A DNA stretch of 64,000 bases from Zygnema cylindricum (taxonomy: Eukaryota; Streptophyta; Zygnematophyceae; Zygnematales; Zygnemataceae), in NCBI GenBank assembly GCA_037447655.1, contig JBBHKE010003486.1:215634-279633 (forward strand), given 5' to 3'. The position numbers and the translations under genes are program-made. This document shows, piece by piece, positions 11,457-22,379 of this stretch (position 1 is its first letter; each line of letters starts with the position of its first letter). A model generated the notes under the pieces. It worked only from the letters and a program-made list of their open reading frames with translations. It had not been told where the DNA came from and made no database searches.

Positions 11457-12428
11457 TAGTGTTGGGTATCGAGGGTCGTTTTCCGATATTCGATATATAT
11501 CAAATTTTAGGTACCCGATAATTGATATATCGCTTCGATATATCGAAATTCAAAATATCGTGATATATCGCCAATATATTGTTGATATATCGTATCTCCA
11601 ATATATCGGGGGATTTAAAAAAAAAAGAAATTTTTCACAGGTCTCTATAGTTACGTGCCTTTGGAAAAAGTGACCCTAAAATTTTCGCCGAAAAGAAGTA
11701 CCGTTTTTTCCTGAAAGTCAGCAGTGTGAAGGAGATCTTTGACGTACATTGACGCGATACACTTGCGAAGTAAACGTAGGTAACACGGAAGTATCGATTT
11801 CCATACAAAAATGGTCGGTTTGAAATCTTTGACGATTTTAGAGAATTGATCGTCAACTTACAAGGAGCCACTCAAATTAAAACACGTATGTAAAAACTTG
11901 TTTACAGACTATACGCGATGTAACCGAAGCCTCTGTAATACAAAATTTTTGTTGTCCGTACTATTACAAAGACCTCTTGATGCAACCATACCCCAAATAA
12001 GTAATTATGTGAATTACAGTATTAGTATTTTTTGTTGGTCAAATTTTGCAACGTCCACCTTTGAGTCACGGAACGCAAATAACATAGTACGTCACATATC
12101 AGACAAATTGTCTTTATGGCTAAAATAACATATTATATGAAATATTAAATTTATTATTAATACTTTTCGTCAGTAACATTTTGCGGCGTCTACCTTTAAG
12201 TCACGGAACGAAAATCACGTCCTACGTCGCGTATCAAGCAATTTGTCTTTATCGCTAAAATAACATATTATATAAAATATTAAATTTATAAAACACTATA
12301 TATCGCGATATATATCGCAATATATATGTTGGTCTCGGTACGATATATCGAGGATTCTGCTCGATCGATATTCGATATATCGAATATCGAAATTATCGCG
12401 ATATGAAATTACCCGATACCCAACATTA
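11457..12428. mobile_element. Non-autonomous hAT-like element (972 bp) rich in CGATATATCG
   Basis: The ends form an inverted repeat: TAGTGTTGGGTATCG on the left and its near-complement CGATACCCAACATTA on the right (one mismatch in 15). These ends fit the YARNG rule of hAT transposons. The interior next to both ends is packed with palindromic CGATATATCG / TTCGATATATCG units (about 11485-11610 and 12300-12410). No transposase is visible; small frames inside are unremarkable. The expected 8-bp target duplication is not seen (CTGATTTG left, TCAAAAGT right), so a deletion or rearrangement probably followed insertion. An LTR is unlikely because no primer site or coding region adjoins it. Confidence 0.6.
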
Positions 12429-12524
12429 TCAAAAGTAAATTAATATAGCATTAGAATCGAGTACGAAACATTGTGTATGCACGAAATGACACGCACGCAC
12501 AAAACTAACTTTTCAAAAACAACA
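12429..12524 (-). repeat. Fragment of the start of LTR family A
   Basis: Read on the minus strand this begins TGTTGTTTTTGAAAAGTTAG and continues with TTTGTGCGTGCGTG, matching the first roughly 80 bp of the solo LTR at 187. The rest of the LTR is missing. Confidence 0.6.
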
Positions 12525-13841
12525 GTATATACGACAATTGAAGTTTGAATATGTATCTTGTTTAAATACCTATCTGAAATGGTTACATATCAAAACCATA
12601 TCTTGTGTTGTTGTAAGATGACCATCGTGTAAGTAACAGAACAAATGTACGCCTTTCGCATCTATAAACAAACCACTTATGCAACAGGGCTAATTTGAAA
12701 TCAAAGGGTACGACAAGCCGAGACGTACTTCAATTGCACAAGAAAGATGAGGAAAAGACAAACGCAATGAGGTTTAAATGATGTACAAACGAGCACGCCA
12801 CGACCCCTACTTATAAGCAAAACTAAAGTCAAAACCACGCAACAACTTGAGGAGGTTCTTCAAGTCGACGACTCTTCCACTTGTCAGCGACTATAGGCAA
12901 TGAGGGAAGAGAATGCAAGAGTACCAACTTACTCCTCCACCGATGTAGAGAGTAACGATTGTTTAAATGGTAACAAGCTTTCGTCGACGGTAGATAATGC
13001 ACGGGTCAAAAAAGTTGCATTGTCCACCACGAAACACAAATCGATGAGAGATGTTACATGATCCCAACTCCTCATCAAAACGCCCAACCTAATGGTGGTT
13101 GTAGGGTGTAAAGTAAGACTCTAAAGAGAGTGGTATAACATTTTTTGATTAGGTGAGGAGCTTCTCGGACGATCAAATGTACCATGGCTAGCATGCTAAT
13201 CTAAAATCAAAAAGAGGTGATAATATAAATTTGAATGTGAGGGAATGAAAGAGGAGCTTGAGGGTAAATTGTGAAGCAAGTACAATCGTGATTGCTCAAA
13301 ACAATAAGTTACGTTAACGAACGACACTTTTTAAATTGGAAGTTTTGGAAATTCTTTACAACGAGAAAGGCCATCCGGTAGGGCATCCTTTCTTAACTGG
13401 TGAATAAAATCTGTGGTCCCAACCGGGGATCTTTAAACCTTATACCCTTCAAAAGTGTAAAAACACTAAATTTTGTAAAGAAAAGGAAATTTGATAGGAG
13501 GCCAATATAGAAACACTCGTCATATGTGAGGATTTTGATAGAAAACTTATCTTACATAACTATTGAAAGAAAAGGTAAAATGTGGGAAAAACTTAGTTTA
13601 GCGGGAAAATAATTGGTATGTCACCAACTACTAGAGGGAATAAATGACTTTGAAAGATGATGTGTGGTGGTATAAAGACTTACAAGTGGGTAAGAGCAAA
13701 CAATGAGGTTATAAAAAAGCGAAGTTAATGATTACTAATAAATGAGCCTAAAGTGACAACGTCTTGTAATGGGGCTTCGAATGAATAATGTAAGGAACTA
13801 AATGTTGATTAAAAGGCGCGAACAAAAGGGAAAAAATGGTT
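12525..13841. other. Stretch without a recognised gene
   Basis: I see no open frame with a recognisable domain and no clear repeat ends. Base composition is mixed and AT-rich. It may be degraded transposon or plain intergenic DNA. Confidence 0.5.
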
Positions 13842-13846
13842 GATGG
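13842..13846. repeat. Target site duplication GATGG, left copy of copia B3
   Basis: GATGG is repeated at 20324-20328 on the other side of the element. Confidence 0.85.
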
Positions 13847-14119
13847 TGAAACTCTGAGACCTCCATAAGTCCTCGGAGTGGACAGCTTCCAAGAAGCCTC
13901 TACGATAACCCTGACCCCTTTGTATTTCAGCAAGAATAACTGCCACCCAGGCAAACAAAAATATTGACCACCTTCACCCTTGTGAAGGCAAGACTCCCCT
14001 AAGTCGATAGCAAAAAGAATCTCTGAATTTTCTCCCCTGAGCAGTAAGTTATGGAGGGTCAAAGTTGACCTTTTGTACAGAAGCTCTCTGGGAGAGAGGG
14101 TCCTATCAACCATTTTTTT

Positions 14120-14129
14120 CTAAGTCCTA
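14120..14129 (-). promoter_or_regulatory. TAGGACTTAG element (copia B3, 3' LTR)
   Basis: Minus strand TAGGACTTAG; the same element lies at 19535-19544 in the 5' LTR, also 282 bp before the LTR end. Confidence 0.5.
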
Positions 14130-14611
14130 TCTCTCTCACAGACTCTATCTACTAACGTACGGAGCCAATCATATTACACTTCCGAACACAAAAGTACAGC
14201 TGCCGGTGTACTTTCTGTGCGGATATTATACGACATGGCCTAAAAGTCGACACATGTCATATCCGGATTCGGTCCCGTAATTCTCGGAGATGCCGCGATC
14301 CAACGCAATTTCGCCACGTGTCATCTGATGTGGCGATGACCACAAAGCGCCAAGATTCTCTTCCGCAATCTCGGCTTTCTTCTCGGCCGTACGATTGAAT
14401 GCATTTTTCAATCATAGTCGTCATAAATACTTGCGCGGTATTTTTTTCGTTTAAAGAAACAAATGCGCGGTACTTGTTTCTTATCCGTACCGTAATCCGT
14501 ACTTCTACATAACTGACTCTACGTATTCCGTAAACAGTTCCGTTAAATGAAATATCCTACGTGGTAATGTTTAAATAAATATCAAACCCTATAGCATGTA
14601 TCATTAGCTCT

Positions 14612-14690
14612 AGACCTAACGGATAAGGTTGTCCGCTACTGGCTGCTTGATGTCCGGCAGGTTCCAGAATCAAATCTTGGTTGTATCACT
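14612..14690 (+). other. tRNA-like segment, antisense in the copia B3 3' LTR
   Basis: CCTAACGGATAAGG resembles the D-arm/A-box of plant tRNAs, and GAATCAAATCTTGG is a decayed B-box. The position matches the other family B LTRs. The copy in the 5' LTR is at about 20022-20095. Confidence 0.45.
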
Positions 14691-14927
14691 AATCCATTTA
14701 GTAAATAAACTACCATTCAATAAATCAACTAATCTATTTCCCGTAAACCTCTTGATAGCCTAGGTAGCCATGGCTCTAGCTTCCTCTCCAACTTCTCAGT
14801 GACTGCGACAAGTGTCGGAGTTGGAGAGGGAAGATAGAGATAGATTGCCTTAGCTTCTTTCGGTGTTTCTATTTAGACCTAGAAAATACTTAAAAAGGAC
14901 CATCAATTTCTACACTCCCTTTATTTT

Positions 14928-15449
14928 CTAGTCAATTTTTAATTTTAGACCACACATGTCCTTGCATAAAACTAGCTTAGGGGAAGGCACAGGTTTGGTC
15001 ATCATATCTGCAACCAAATCCCTATCTGGTCGGTACTCTAAACTGATTATTTTGGTTTCTACTTTCTCTCTAACAAAGCTGAGTCTAATGTCCATGTGTT
15101 TGGCTTTAAAATTATGTTTAGGATTGGCAAAAATAGCGATTGCTGCCTGATTATCACAAAAAAAATTGTGCACATCACTCTTAAGGTGACCAAGCTCACG
15201 AAGCAAAGACTTGACCCACATCAATTATTTTACAGCACGGCAAGAGGCCATATACTGAGCCTCCATGGTGGACTGAGCAATAACCTTTTTCTGTTTGCTA
15301 CTCTTACAGCAAGTCCCATCACCAACATATAATACATATCCAGAAGTACATCTCCTCATCGGAGCATCACCATAACTAGCATCACTCCAAGTAGCGATGT
15401 CGGTATTCTCCCCACCCAAATGCAACCGTAGATCCCTAGTTCCTATCAA
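14928..15449 (-). pseudogene. Copia B3 RNase H
   Basis: RNase H domain with WSDASYGDAPMRRCTSGYVLY, STMEAQYMA (other copies have EAEY) and FCDNQAAIAI, followed by HNFKAKHMDIRLSFVREKV and the C-terminal VADMMTKPVPSPKL motif. A TAA stop at 15225-15227 breaks it within AVK|LMWVK, where other copies have Glu. The domain would degrade the RNA of the replication hybrid. It is immediately downstream of the reverse transcriptase in one polyprotein. Confidence 0.9.
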
Positions 15450-15476
15450 ATATCTAAGGACTCTCTTAGCTACCTC

Positions 15477-16500
15477 CTAATCCCTCTTAGTGGGAGCATT
15501 TAGACTTCTACTCATCACTCCTACAGCTGCAGCTAAATCCGGCCGGGTACAATTCATAAAATAGATTAGACTTTCCACTACTTGCCTGTAAGGAATAGTC
15601 TGCATGAACTTCTGTTTATCAGTTGATAATTCCTCGTCTAAGACTATGACTTTTCCTTCCTCAATCCCCTCACTTCCTTTCTTTAACTCCATTGGAGTTG
15701 TACAACTATTAGCTTTATCCATTTGAAATTTTTCCAGCATGTTCCCTATTGCTTCATTTTGAGTCAATCTTATAATCATTCTTTCTCGGTCTCTTTCTAC
15801 TTTAATTCCCAAAATATATTTTGCTTCCCCCATATCCTTCATTTCAAATCTCCCCTTAAGATCGGTTTTGAGGTTATTAATTTTTTCCATTGATTTACTT
15901 AAAACAAGCAAATCATCAACATAAATTGTAATAAATATAACACCTTCCTCATCTTCAAAAACATAGATTGAGTGATCTGAGGTGATCCGGATATATCCCA
16001 GACCGGTAAGAAACTCATCAAGCTTTTTAGTCCACTGTCGAGGTGCCTGTTTCAAACCATAAAGAGATTTAATCAACCGGCATATCTTACTCTCCTCTCC
16101 TTCCTCCACAAATCCTTCGGGTTGTCGCATGAAGATCTCCTCTTCCAATTCTCCATCCAAAAAGGTTGTCTTGATGTCCATCTGGTGCACCTCTATGTCT
16201 TCCGCTGCTGCGAGACTGAGAAGTATGCGGACGGAGGGAAATCTGATGACCGGGGCAAAGGTGTCCTCGTAGTTAATTCCCTCCTTTTGTGTAAATCCCT
16301 TTGCCACTAATCGGGCCTTGTAGCGCTCGCTTGTGTTATCTGAGTTTCAGTTTTAATTTGAAAACTTACTTACAACCGATTGGTTTTCGGTTAGGTGGAC
16401 AGTCCACCAGCTCCCAAGTATCGGCTGCCATGATTGAAGCCATCTCCTCATTGATGGCTGTCTTCCACCGGTTCTTTTATGGACTGGTCATCGCCTCTCG
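15477..16500 (-). pseudogene. Copia B3 reverse transcriptase
   Basis: An 831-base open stretch (15477-16307) holds most of the copia-type reverse transcriptase: [32 protein letters not shown] with the first catalytic Asp, SLYGLKQAPRQW, TIYVDDLLVLSKS with the YVDD site, GEAKYILGI, and PYRQVVESLIYFMNCTRPDLAAAVG. It ends at a TAG that replaces a Trp codon (TKRD-stop, where B2 has TKRDW). The upstream part with MASIMAADTWELVDCPPNRKPIGC-like sequence lies at 16308-16500 after a frameshift. The catalytic centre is complete; the lesions lie outside it. Confidence 0.92.
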
Positions 16501-16617
16501 ATAAGTCTGAGGTTCATCTTGATGAGATAGTTTTGTTACCTTATAATTAACATGTTTTTCTTGCAATCTTTTGCTACTTCTCCTTCCCCCCTCAAAATCA
16601 GTGGCTGGAATAGATGG

Positions 16618-17715
16618 TTATCGCGCGTTCTTTCGAACAATCTCGGCTTCTCCCTTGTCCCTTGATTCCGAATCTGTTTCCACCACGTCTTCTCCTTCGG
16701 GTAGAGTTGTCACTGGAGTTTCCACAGCCAAGTCTTTTTCGGTCTGATTTGTATCTGCAAGAATGTCATCTTCTCTAAAACCTGGATAGTTAGGGAGCTC
16801 AAAGTCATCGGAATTTTCTGACTCAAATCTGATTTTTACTGACCTTGTATATTTGAAGGGATCCACGGACTTTCCTTCATCCATAACTACTAGATGCTTT
16901 ACTAAGATTATATCTTCCCTTTTTAGATACTAAACTCTATATCCTTTAACATCCTCATCATATCCTAATAAGTATCCCGTTTTTCCTTGAGGATCTAGCT
17001 TCAAATTAGACCGATCTCTATCTAGACTGAATACTTAACTGTCGAAAACCTTTAAGTGAGATATGTTTGGTTTCTGACCTGTCCATCTCTCATAAGGTGT
17101 TTGATCTTTTATAGCTGAACTAAGAACTCTATTTTTGATGTTATTAGCACAGTTCATTGCTTCGGCCCAAAACATTTTTCCTATCTTCTTGTCCGACAAC
17201 ATAGTTCTAGCACTATCACTTAGTATCCTATTTAATCTTTCAGCTACCCCATTTTGTTTTGGGTTTTCAAGAACTGTCTTTTGGTGTTGGACTCCATCTT
17301 CCCTCAGAAAATCCTCAAACTTGTTAGAAGTATACTCTCCACCATTGTCACTCCTTACTCTCTTGATTGGAGTTTCATGGAGTTTTTCACTCCATGCTTT
17401 TTATTGTCTAGAACAATCCTGAGCTTCTGACTTGTTTTTCAAAAAATACACCCTGGAATACCGAGACCAATCATCAGTGATAGTCATTATAAATCTCTTC
17501 CCCCCCAGTGAGGGCACTTTAGCCGGTCCCCAAATGTCTGTGTGTACTAAATCTAGATTTTTTTCTCCCTTATAGGTGGCTGTTTTGGGAAAGGGTAATC
17601 TGTGTGCTTTACCTAGAGCACATCCACTACAATCACTTATATTATCACTCTCACGGAACTGAATCCCTACCACCACTCTCATCTTTTTCATCTCTCTTAA
17701 CTTATCTTGATTCAC
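16618..17715 (-). pseudogene. Copia B3 integrase and C-terminal linker
   Basis: On the minus strand 17715-17401 encodes the HHCC tail (DCSGCALGKAHRLPFPK), the first core Asp (LVHTDIWGPAKVPS) and RFIMTITDDWSRYSRVYFL. 17400-16890 continues in another frame with RSDNGGEYTSNKFEDF (second Asp), PKQNGVAERLNR (Glu), FWAEAMNCANNIKNR and TPYERWTGQKPNISHLKVF. 16884-16618 encodes an acidic linker (DEGKSVDPFKYTRSVKIRFESE...). The D,D,E residues are all present, but stops and a frameshift break the frame. Confidence 0.88.
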
Positions 17716-17807
17716 ATGCCCAACCTCTTATGGCACATCATAATATCATGAACACCAGTATAGTAAAGTTTCTTTGTTTCATTACTTAAAATCAGCCTAA
17801 ACATCCC

Positions 17808-18275
17808 TTAGCTACCTTTCTCAGCAATGAAATAGACATCCTCCTCAAAACTTGCAGTAAAGACTCCTTCCCTAGTGCTAGTTAAAAAACCCTTATCATC
17901 TAATATAGATGTAGATATGAGGTTTTTGTTCAGCTCTGAAATAAACAATACATCGGAGAATGTTACTATCGATGTCTTTCCTTCTACTAACACTTTCAGA
18001 TCTATCGATCCTACAAGAGTAGTAGTGACAATCCACCCATCCCCGTACTCTATCTCTACGGTGGGAATCTTTCTTATCTTAGTGAACAAATGCTTATACT
18101 TAAACATGTGCATGGAGGCACTTGAAGCTATAATCCAGCCTGCTTCACCTTTCAATCCACGGTAAGCACATTTATGCTTTCGTGGAATTTCGACCTCGTT
18201 TTTCGCCTCCAACTCCTCATCCAATAAAAGCTCATCGTCCCTGTATTCGGATTGCGCCTCAAATACTTGTGTCAC
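17808..18275 (-). pseudogene. Copia B3 protease region
   Basis: An open stretch of 155 codons matches the aspartic protease region of copia B5. The active site, WIIDSGAS in B5, reads WIIASSAS here: the catalytic Asp is Ala and the following Gly is Ser. Downstream blocks (YGDGWIVTT..., VLVEGKTSIVTFSDVLFI, NLISTSILDDKGF) agree with the family. The protease would cut the Gag-Pol polyprotein; this copy should be inactive. Confidence 0.88.
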
Positions 18276-19281
18276 AAGTGCCTTTTTCTTTCATCTCGGG
18301 TTCCACCAGCCTGCACCTCCTTTAACCGAAGCTCGGTAAGCTTAGTGCACTCAGCCATATAGTGCCCAGATTTCTTACAAAACTGACATAAACCTTTGGG
18401 AGTCCTTCGTCCGAACTCGTCTGTCTGATTTTTCTGCTCCCTCCCTCCATAGTTTCCGACTGGTTTTGGGACTCCTTCCTCCAATCAGTCGCAGTTGCTA
18501 GGGTTTACCCACTCTTTCCTCCCTTTCGGATCTCAATCGTATTCTCTTGAACGAGAATCATCCCTACCACTGAGTTCCATATCCACTTTGAGGTCGGCAA
18601 GTCTTGCACACGGTTGACTATGTTCTCGAACTCATCGGGTAACTTCATCAGTAAACAGTAAACCTTTTCTTTTTCACTAAAATCTTTTCCCGCACTCTCT
18701 AGCTCCATGGAGAGTGTAGCAAGCTCATTGCAAAAATCCAACATCTTCCCCCTTTTGTATACATACTCCCTACCCTTCTGATCAGCCAACTGTTGTTGCT
18801 GAATCGTACCACTTCCGTACATCTCTATGAGAACCATCCAAAGATCGGATGCCATTTCTACCTGCAATTGACGGCATGCAAGCCCTTGAGTAAGATGGCG
18901 GAAGATGAAGTGTTTTGCCGCCATATTCTTGAAGTCCCAGGTATCAGTATCATTCTCCTCGTTCCTTGGAATAGGTGACATGAATGCTGAACCAGTTGCT
19001 ATTGGTGAGGTCGTCTCCTTCTCTATTGTTTTGTCCACCACCTCTCCTTCCTTTGTCTCCTCTGTTGAAGATGGATCTGCTTTCCTTATGAATCTGCTTC
19101 CTCTAAACCCTAGAGGGACTCCAAGACTTGATAGACGCCCCACTTGTCCACTTACTATCCCCCAAAACCTTTTATCGCATAGAGCTCTTGTCATCATACT
19201 TTCCCAATATATGAAGCTAGTTCCATTAAATATGAGTACCTTAGAGGGTGGGCCCATAACGTGAAACTTTGAGACCTCCAT
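18272..19281 (-). pseudogene. Copia B3 gag (UBN2-type) with CCHC knuckle
   Basis: Gag starts at the ATG at 19281-19279, which lies in the last 20 bp of the 5' LTR; the frame then reads through the primer site (FHVMGPPSK). The body (18505-19281) has FIYWESMMTRAL, FIFRHLTQGLACRQLQVEMASDLW, a YGSGTIQQQQLADQK block and LMKLPDEFENIVNRVQ. 18272-18484 follows in another frame with the knuckle CQFCKKSGHYMAEC. Gag forms the particle shell and binds RNA. The 258-codon first frame is intact; a frameshift or stop separates it from the knuckle. Start choice rests on the same ATG position in copia B5. Confidence 0.88.
19247..19260 (-). promoter_or_regulatory. Primer binding site, half tRNA-iMet type (copia B3)
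   Basis: The 14 bases on the minus strand, GTTATGGGCCCACC, begin one base after the LTR end. They are complementary to the anticodon arm of plant initiator tRNA-Met (GGUGGGCCCAUAAC). Drosophila copia is known to use the same internal tRNA region. The site lies inside gag and encodes V-M-G-P. Confidence 0.75.
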
Positions 19282-20323
19282 AAGTCCTTAGAGTGGACAA
19301 CTTCCAAGAAGCCCCTAGGATAATCCTAACCCATTTGTGTTTCAGCAAGAATAACTGCCACCCTGGCAAACAAAATCTCCGACCACCTTCATCCCTATGA
19401 AGGCAAGACTCCCGTGAGTTAATAGCAAAAAAAAAATATGAATTTGCTCCCCTGAGCAGTAAGTTATGGAGGGTCAAAGTTGACCTTTTGTACAGAAGTT
19501 CTCTGGGAGAGAGGGTCATATCTACCAATTTTTTCTAAGTCCTATCTCTCTCACAGACTCTATCTACTGACGTACGGAGCCAGTCATATTACACTTGCGT
19601 ACACAAAAGTACAGCTGCCGGTGTACTTTCTGTACGGATATTGTACGACATGGCCTAAAAGTCGACACATGTCATATCCGGATTCGGTCCCGTAATTCTC
19701 GGAGATGCCGCGATCCAACGCAATTTCGCCACGTGTCATCCGATGTGGCGATGACCACAAAGCGCCAAGATTCTCTTCTGCAATCTCGGCTTTCTTCTCG
19801 GCCGTACGATTGAATGCAATTTTCTATCATAGTCGTCATAAATACTTGCGCGGTATTTTTTTCGTTTAAAGAAACAAATGCGCGGTATTTGTTTTTTATT
19901 CGTACCGTAATCCGTAATTCTATATAATTGACTTTATGTATTGCGTAAACAGTTCTGTTAAATGAAATATCCTACGTGGTAATGTTTAAATAAATATCAA
20001 ACCCTATAGCATGTATCACTAGACCCAACGGATAAGGTTACCGGCTACCGGCTGCCTGATGTCCGGCAAGTTCCAGGATCAAATCTTGGTTGCATCACTA
20101 ATCCATTTAGTAAATAAACTGCCATTCAATAAATCAACTAATCTATTTCCCGTAATCCTCTCGATAGCCTAGGTAGCCATGGCTCTAGCGTCCTCTCCAA
20201 CTTCTCAGTGACTGCGACAAGTGTGGGAGTTGGAGAGAGAAGTTAGAGATAGATTGCCTCAGCTTCTTTCTGTATTTTTATTTAGACCTAGAAAATACTT
20301 AAAAAGGACCATCAATTTCTACT
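19262..20323 (-). repeat. 5' LTR of copia B3 (1062 bp)
   Basis: It matches 13847-14914. It contains TAGGACTTAG (19535-19544), the antisense tRNA-like segment (about 20022-20095) and, in its last 20 bp, the gag ATG. Confidence 0.92.
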
Positions 20324-20328
20324 GATGG
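20324..20328. repeat. Target site duplication GATGG, right copy
   Basis: Partner of 13842-13846. Confidence 0.85.
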
Positions 20329-21340
20329 GATACATGTGTTTGTCGAATCTTGTGGAAGATGGGACTATGGTCAATAGTGTTGAAAGCATTAGCGCCGTTA
20401 ATTTGGAGAACCACCCATTGGATGGAAGTCAGTAGTCGCCATTAAATCGTGGGCGATTTCCCCACGACCTCCTCGCTCCGCGACACCAAAGTGATGGGGG
20501 GAGCGGGAAATCAAATCGGAGCATGTCCTTGTGATCTTAAATCCCCTCGTGACCCTCCGACCCCTCCCCCCCTCCTCCCCCTTTTGTTTTTTTTAATCAT
20601 TCAAAATCTTTTGTAGTTATAACACATTGATCTTGCTATAAGAGGACACAAAAACTCCTTTACAGAGATTGGACGAACCGTGCCGACAAATTATAGACAA
20701 TAACAAGACGTGTTGTTGCCAAAAGCGGTACTACAATGAGTGACACATTACTTGAGCGAATTGAGGAACCACTTTAAAATAACAAATCAAAACCTTACGA
20801 TGGACTTTCTCGATGGAAAATATAATGCAAAAGCTTATCACCATTCTAACAAGGTCGATAGAGAAACAAGGGGACTCATCCAAATATCTTGATGAAGTTG
20901 AGAAGGGTCAAAAATGTCATATGATTTTGCAAAAGGTAAAACGTTTTAAATTGCGGTGCGGTTAAGAGCTCTAAAGGTTTCGGCGGTTCACTCCGTGGTT
21001 GGCGGCGGGGAGGATGGTCGACGTGCTCTAACAGCACGAGGGAGTTTGCCACACCCACATCGGTGCACGACTCATCGCATTCAGGGTTGGAGGCCAAAGT
21101 GGAGCTTGACTTTGAAGATGAGTCACAAAAAGGTCAACGACTTTATACGTTAGCCATTGATTAAATTTGGACTTATGATCAAGTAACTTTTAAGAATCAA
21201 GTTTTGAATGTCAGCTATCATATAAAAGTTATAATAGTCACAACTGTTGAAGAATCACAGCAAGTAAACTGTTACGACCATATATGTATACAATTCAAGC
21301 AACTTTTAGTACGAAATCATTCGAACAAAACCATACGTTA
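20329..21340. other. Stretch without a recognised gene
   Basis: It holds a CCCC/CTCC-rich part (20520-20590) and GC-rich patches near 20960-21080. Open frames of 65-73 codons on both strands around 20876-21153 overlap each other and carry no domain I know. Confidence 0.5.
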
Positions 21341-21345
21341 CAACA
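21341..21345. repeat. Target site duplication CAACA, left copy of copia E1
   Basis: Repeated at 27627-27631. Confidence 0.85.
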
Positions 21346-21655
21346 TGTTGATTTGAGGCAGCTGGTGCCACTGAAGAAGATGAAGAAGCACCGGCAGTTG
21401 CCATGATAATCAATTGTGCAAAGAGGAAACTCTCACGAAATCCCACAAACAACCAACTTCACAATGAAGCCCCAAACAAACCAGACACACGCTAAGTCTG
21501 CAAATTTGCCACAATATAAAATATACACCATAGAACCCACATGCAAAATTTCACAAAGTTCTGCCAAAAGATCACAATGATCTTATAATTCAAACACACC
21601 CAAAAACTGCTTCGCAGTTTTTCCTACACAACAATCCTACTTTTCCTAAAGTAAT

Positions 21656-21665
21656 CTAAGTCCTA
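21656..21665 (-). promoter_or_regulatory. TATA box fused to TAGGACTTAG (copia E1 3' LTR)
   Basis: The minus strand reads TATATATAGGACTTAG, 319 bp before the LTR end. It is identical in the 5' LTR at 26954-26963. Confidence 0.6.
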
Positions 21666-22126
21666 TATATACAAGTGAGCCTACGGTTGATCACACCGTA
21701 CTACAACTAGCGTGGTCAAATGGTACACTACTCTTCATTAACAAAAATCCCACCGTCGAATGCACATAATTATTTCCACCAATCAGACAGCAGCTAGAAA
21801 TGAAATAGTACGCGGTTAAAGTTCGTCCGCTGAAATGACGGTACAGTCAATACTTCTCTTCCAAAAATGACGGCGGACTTCGTCCGCTTTCCACGTATTC
21901 TTTCATCACCGAAGATGAACCTCCACGTATAAATTTGGTCCTCAAATGTAACTGTACCTTTTCTTCTAGAACAACCAAACTTGACTTTCTCACGGACCGA
22001 CACGTGTGCCTAAAGTGCACCGAATCTGTGTACTCCCTTTCGAGTTACATACTCACTAAATCATGTCCCCGTCAATTTATCTTCACACAAACTGACTCAT
22101 ATTCAGAACACCTTTCTTGCGCAGAC

Positions 22127-22168
22127 TGCTATGACTGCTATGACTGCTATGACTGCTATGACTGCTAT
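22127..22168. repeat. 9-bp tandem repeat TGACTGCTA in LTR U3
   Basis: There are about five copies here against about three in the 5' LTR (27424-27450). The two-unit (18-bp) difference is the largest length change between these LTRs and arose after insertion. Confidence 0.85.
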
Positions 22169-22379
22169 GATCTGTCAGCGCAGCTGTGATATTAGAGCTG
22201 CAGCTGCGATGTCAGATCAGAGCACCATAGCAGCACAGCAACAAGTGTAGAGTGTTCAAGATTTCTAGCTGCGATATCAGACTTGGCGCAGCATGGCAAC
22301 ATAGCAGCAAGATATAGAGAGAACTTAAGGTTTCCAAAACAACACTCCCTTAAACCTTTAGACTCTCTCAGCCACTGAG

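Larger units (their letters stand above)
13847..14914 (-). repeat. 3' LTR of copia B3 (1068 bp)
   Basis: TGTAGAAATT... to ...GAGTTTCA on the minus strand. It contains TAGGACTTAG at 14120-14129 (282 bp before its end) and an antisense tRNA-like segment at 14612-14690. Confidence 0.92.
13847..20323 (-). mobile_element. Copia B3, complete structure (6477 bp), inactive
   Basis: A full-length family B Ty1/copia retrotransposon on the minus strand: 5' LTR 19262-20323, primer site 19247-19260, gag, protease, integrase, reverse transcriptase, RNase H, polypurine tract (14915-14927, AAAATAAAGGGAG on the minus strand) and 3' LTR 13847-14914. It is flanked by GATGG on both sides. The outermost base of the 5' LTR has changed (TTCTACT instead of TTCTACA). 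Coding regions carry several stops and a damaged protease site, so it cannot move by itself. It serves as the reference for family B. Confidence 0.92.
21346..22344 (-). repeat. 3' LTR of copia E1 (999 bp)
   Basis: TGTTGTTTTGG... to ...TCAAATCAACA on the minus strand. It carries a longer TGACTGCTA tandem array (about 22126-22168) than the 5' LTR, GCAGC-rich sequence (22175-22310) and TATATATAGGACTTAG (21656-21671). Confidence 0.93.

Noticed and set aside
11457-12428. Solo LTR interpretation (TGTTG...CAACA ends)
   Set aside because: The inverted match extends to 15 bp with YARNG tips, and no target duplication or LTR signals are seen; hAT-like fits better, though not firmly.
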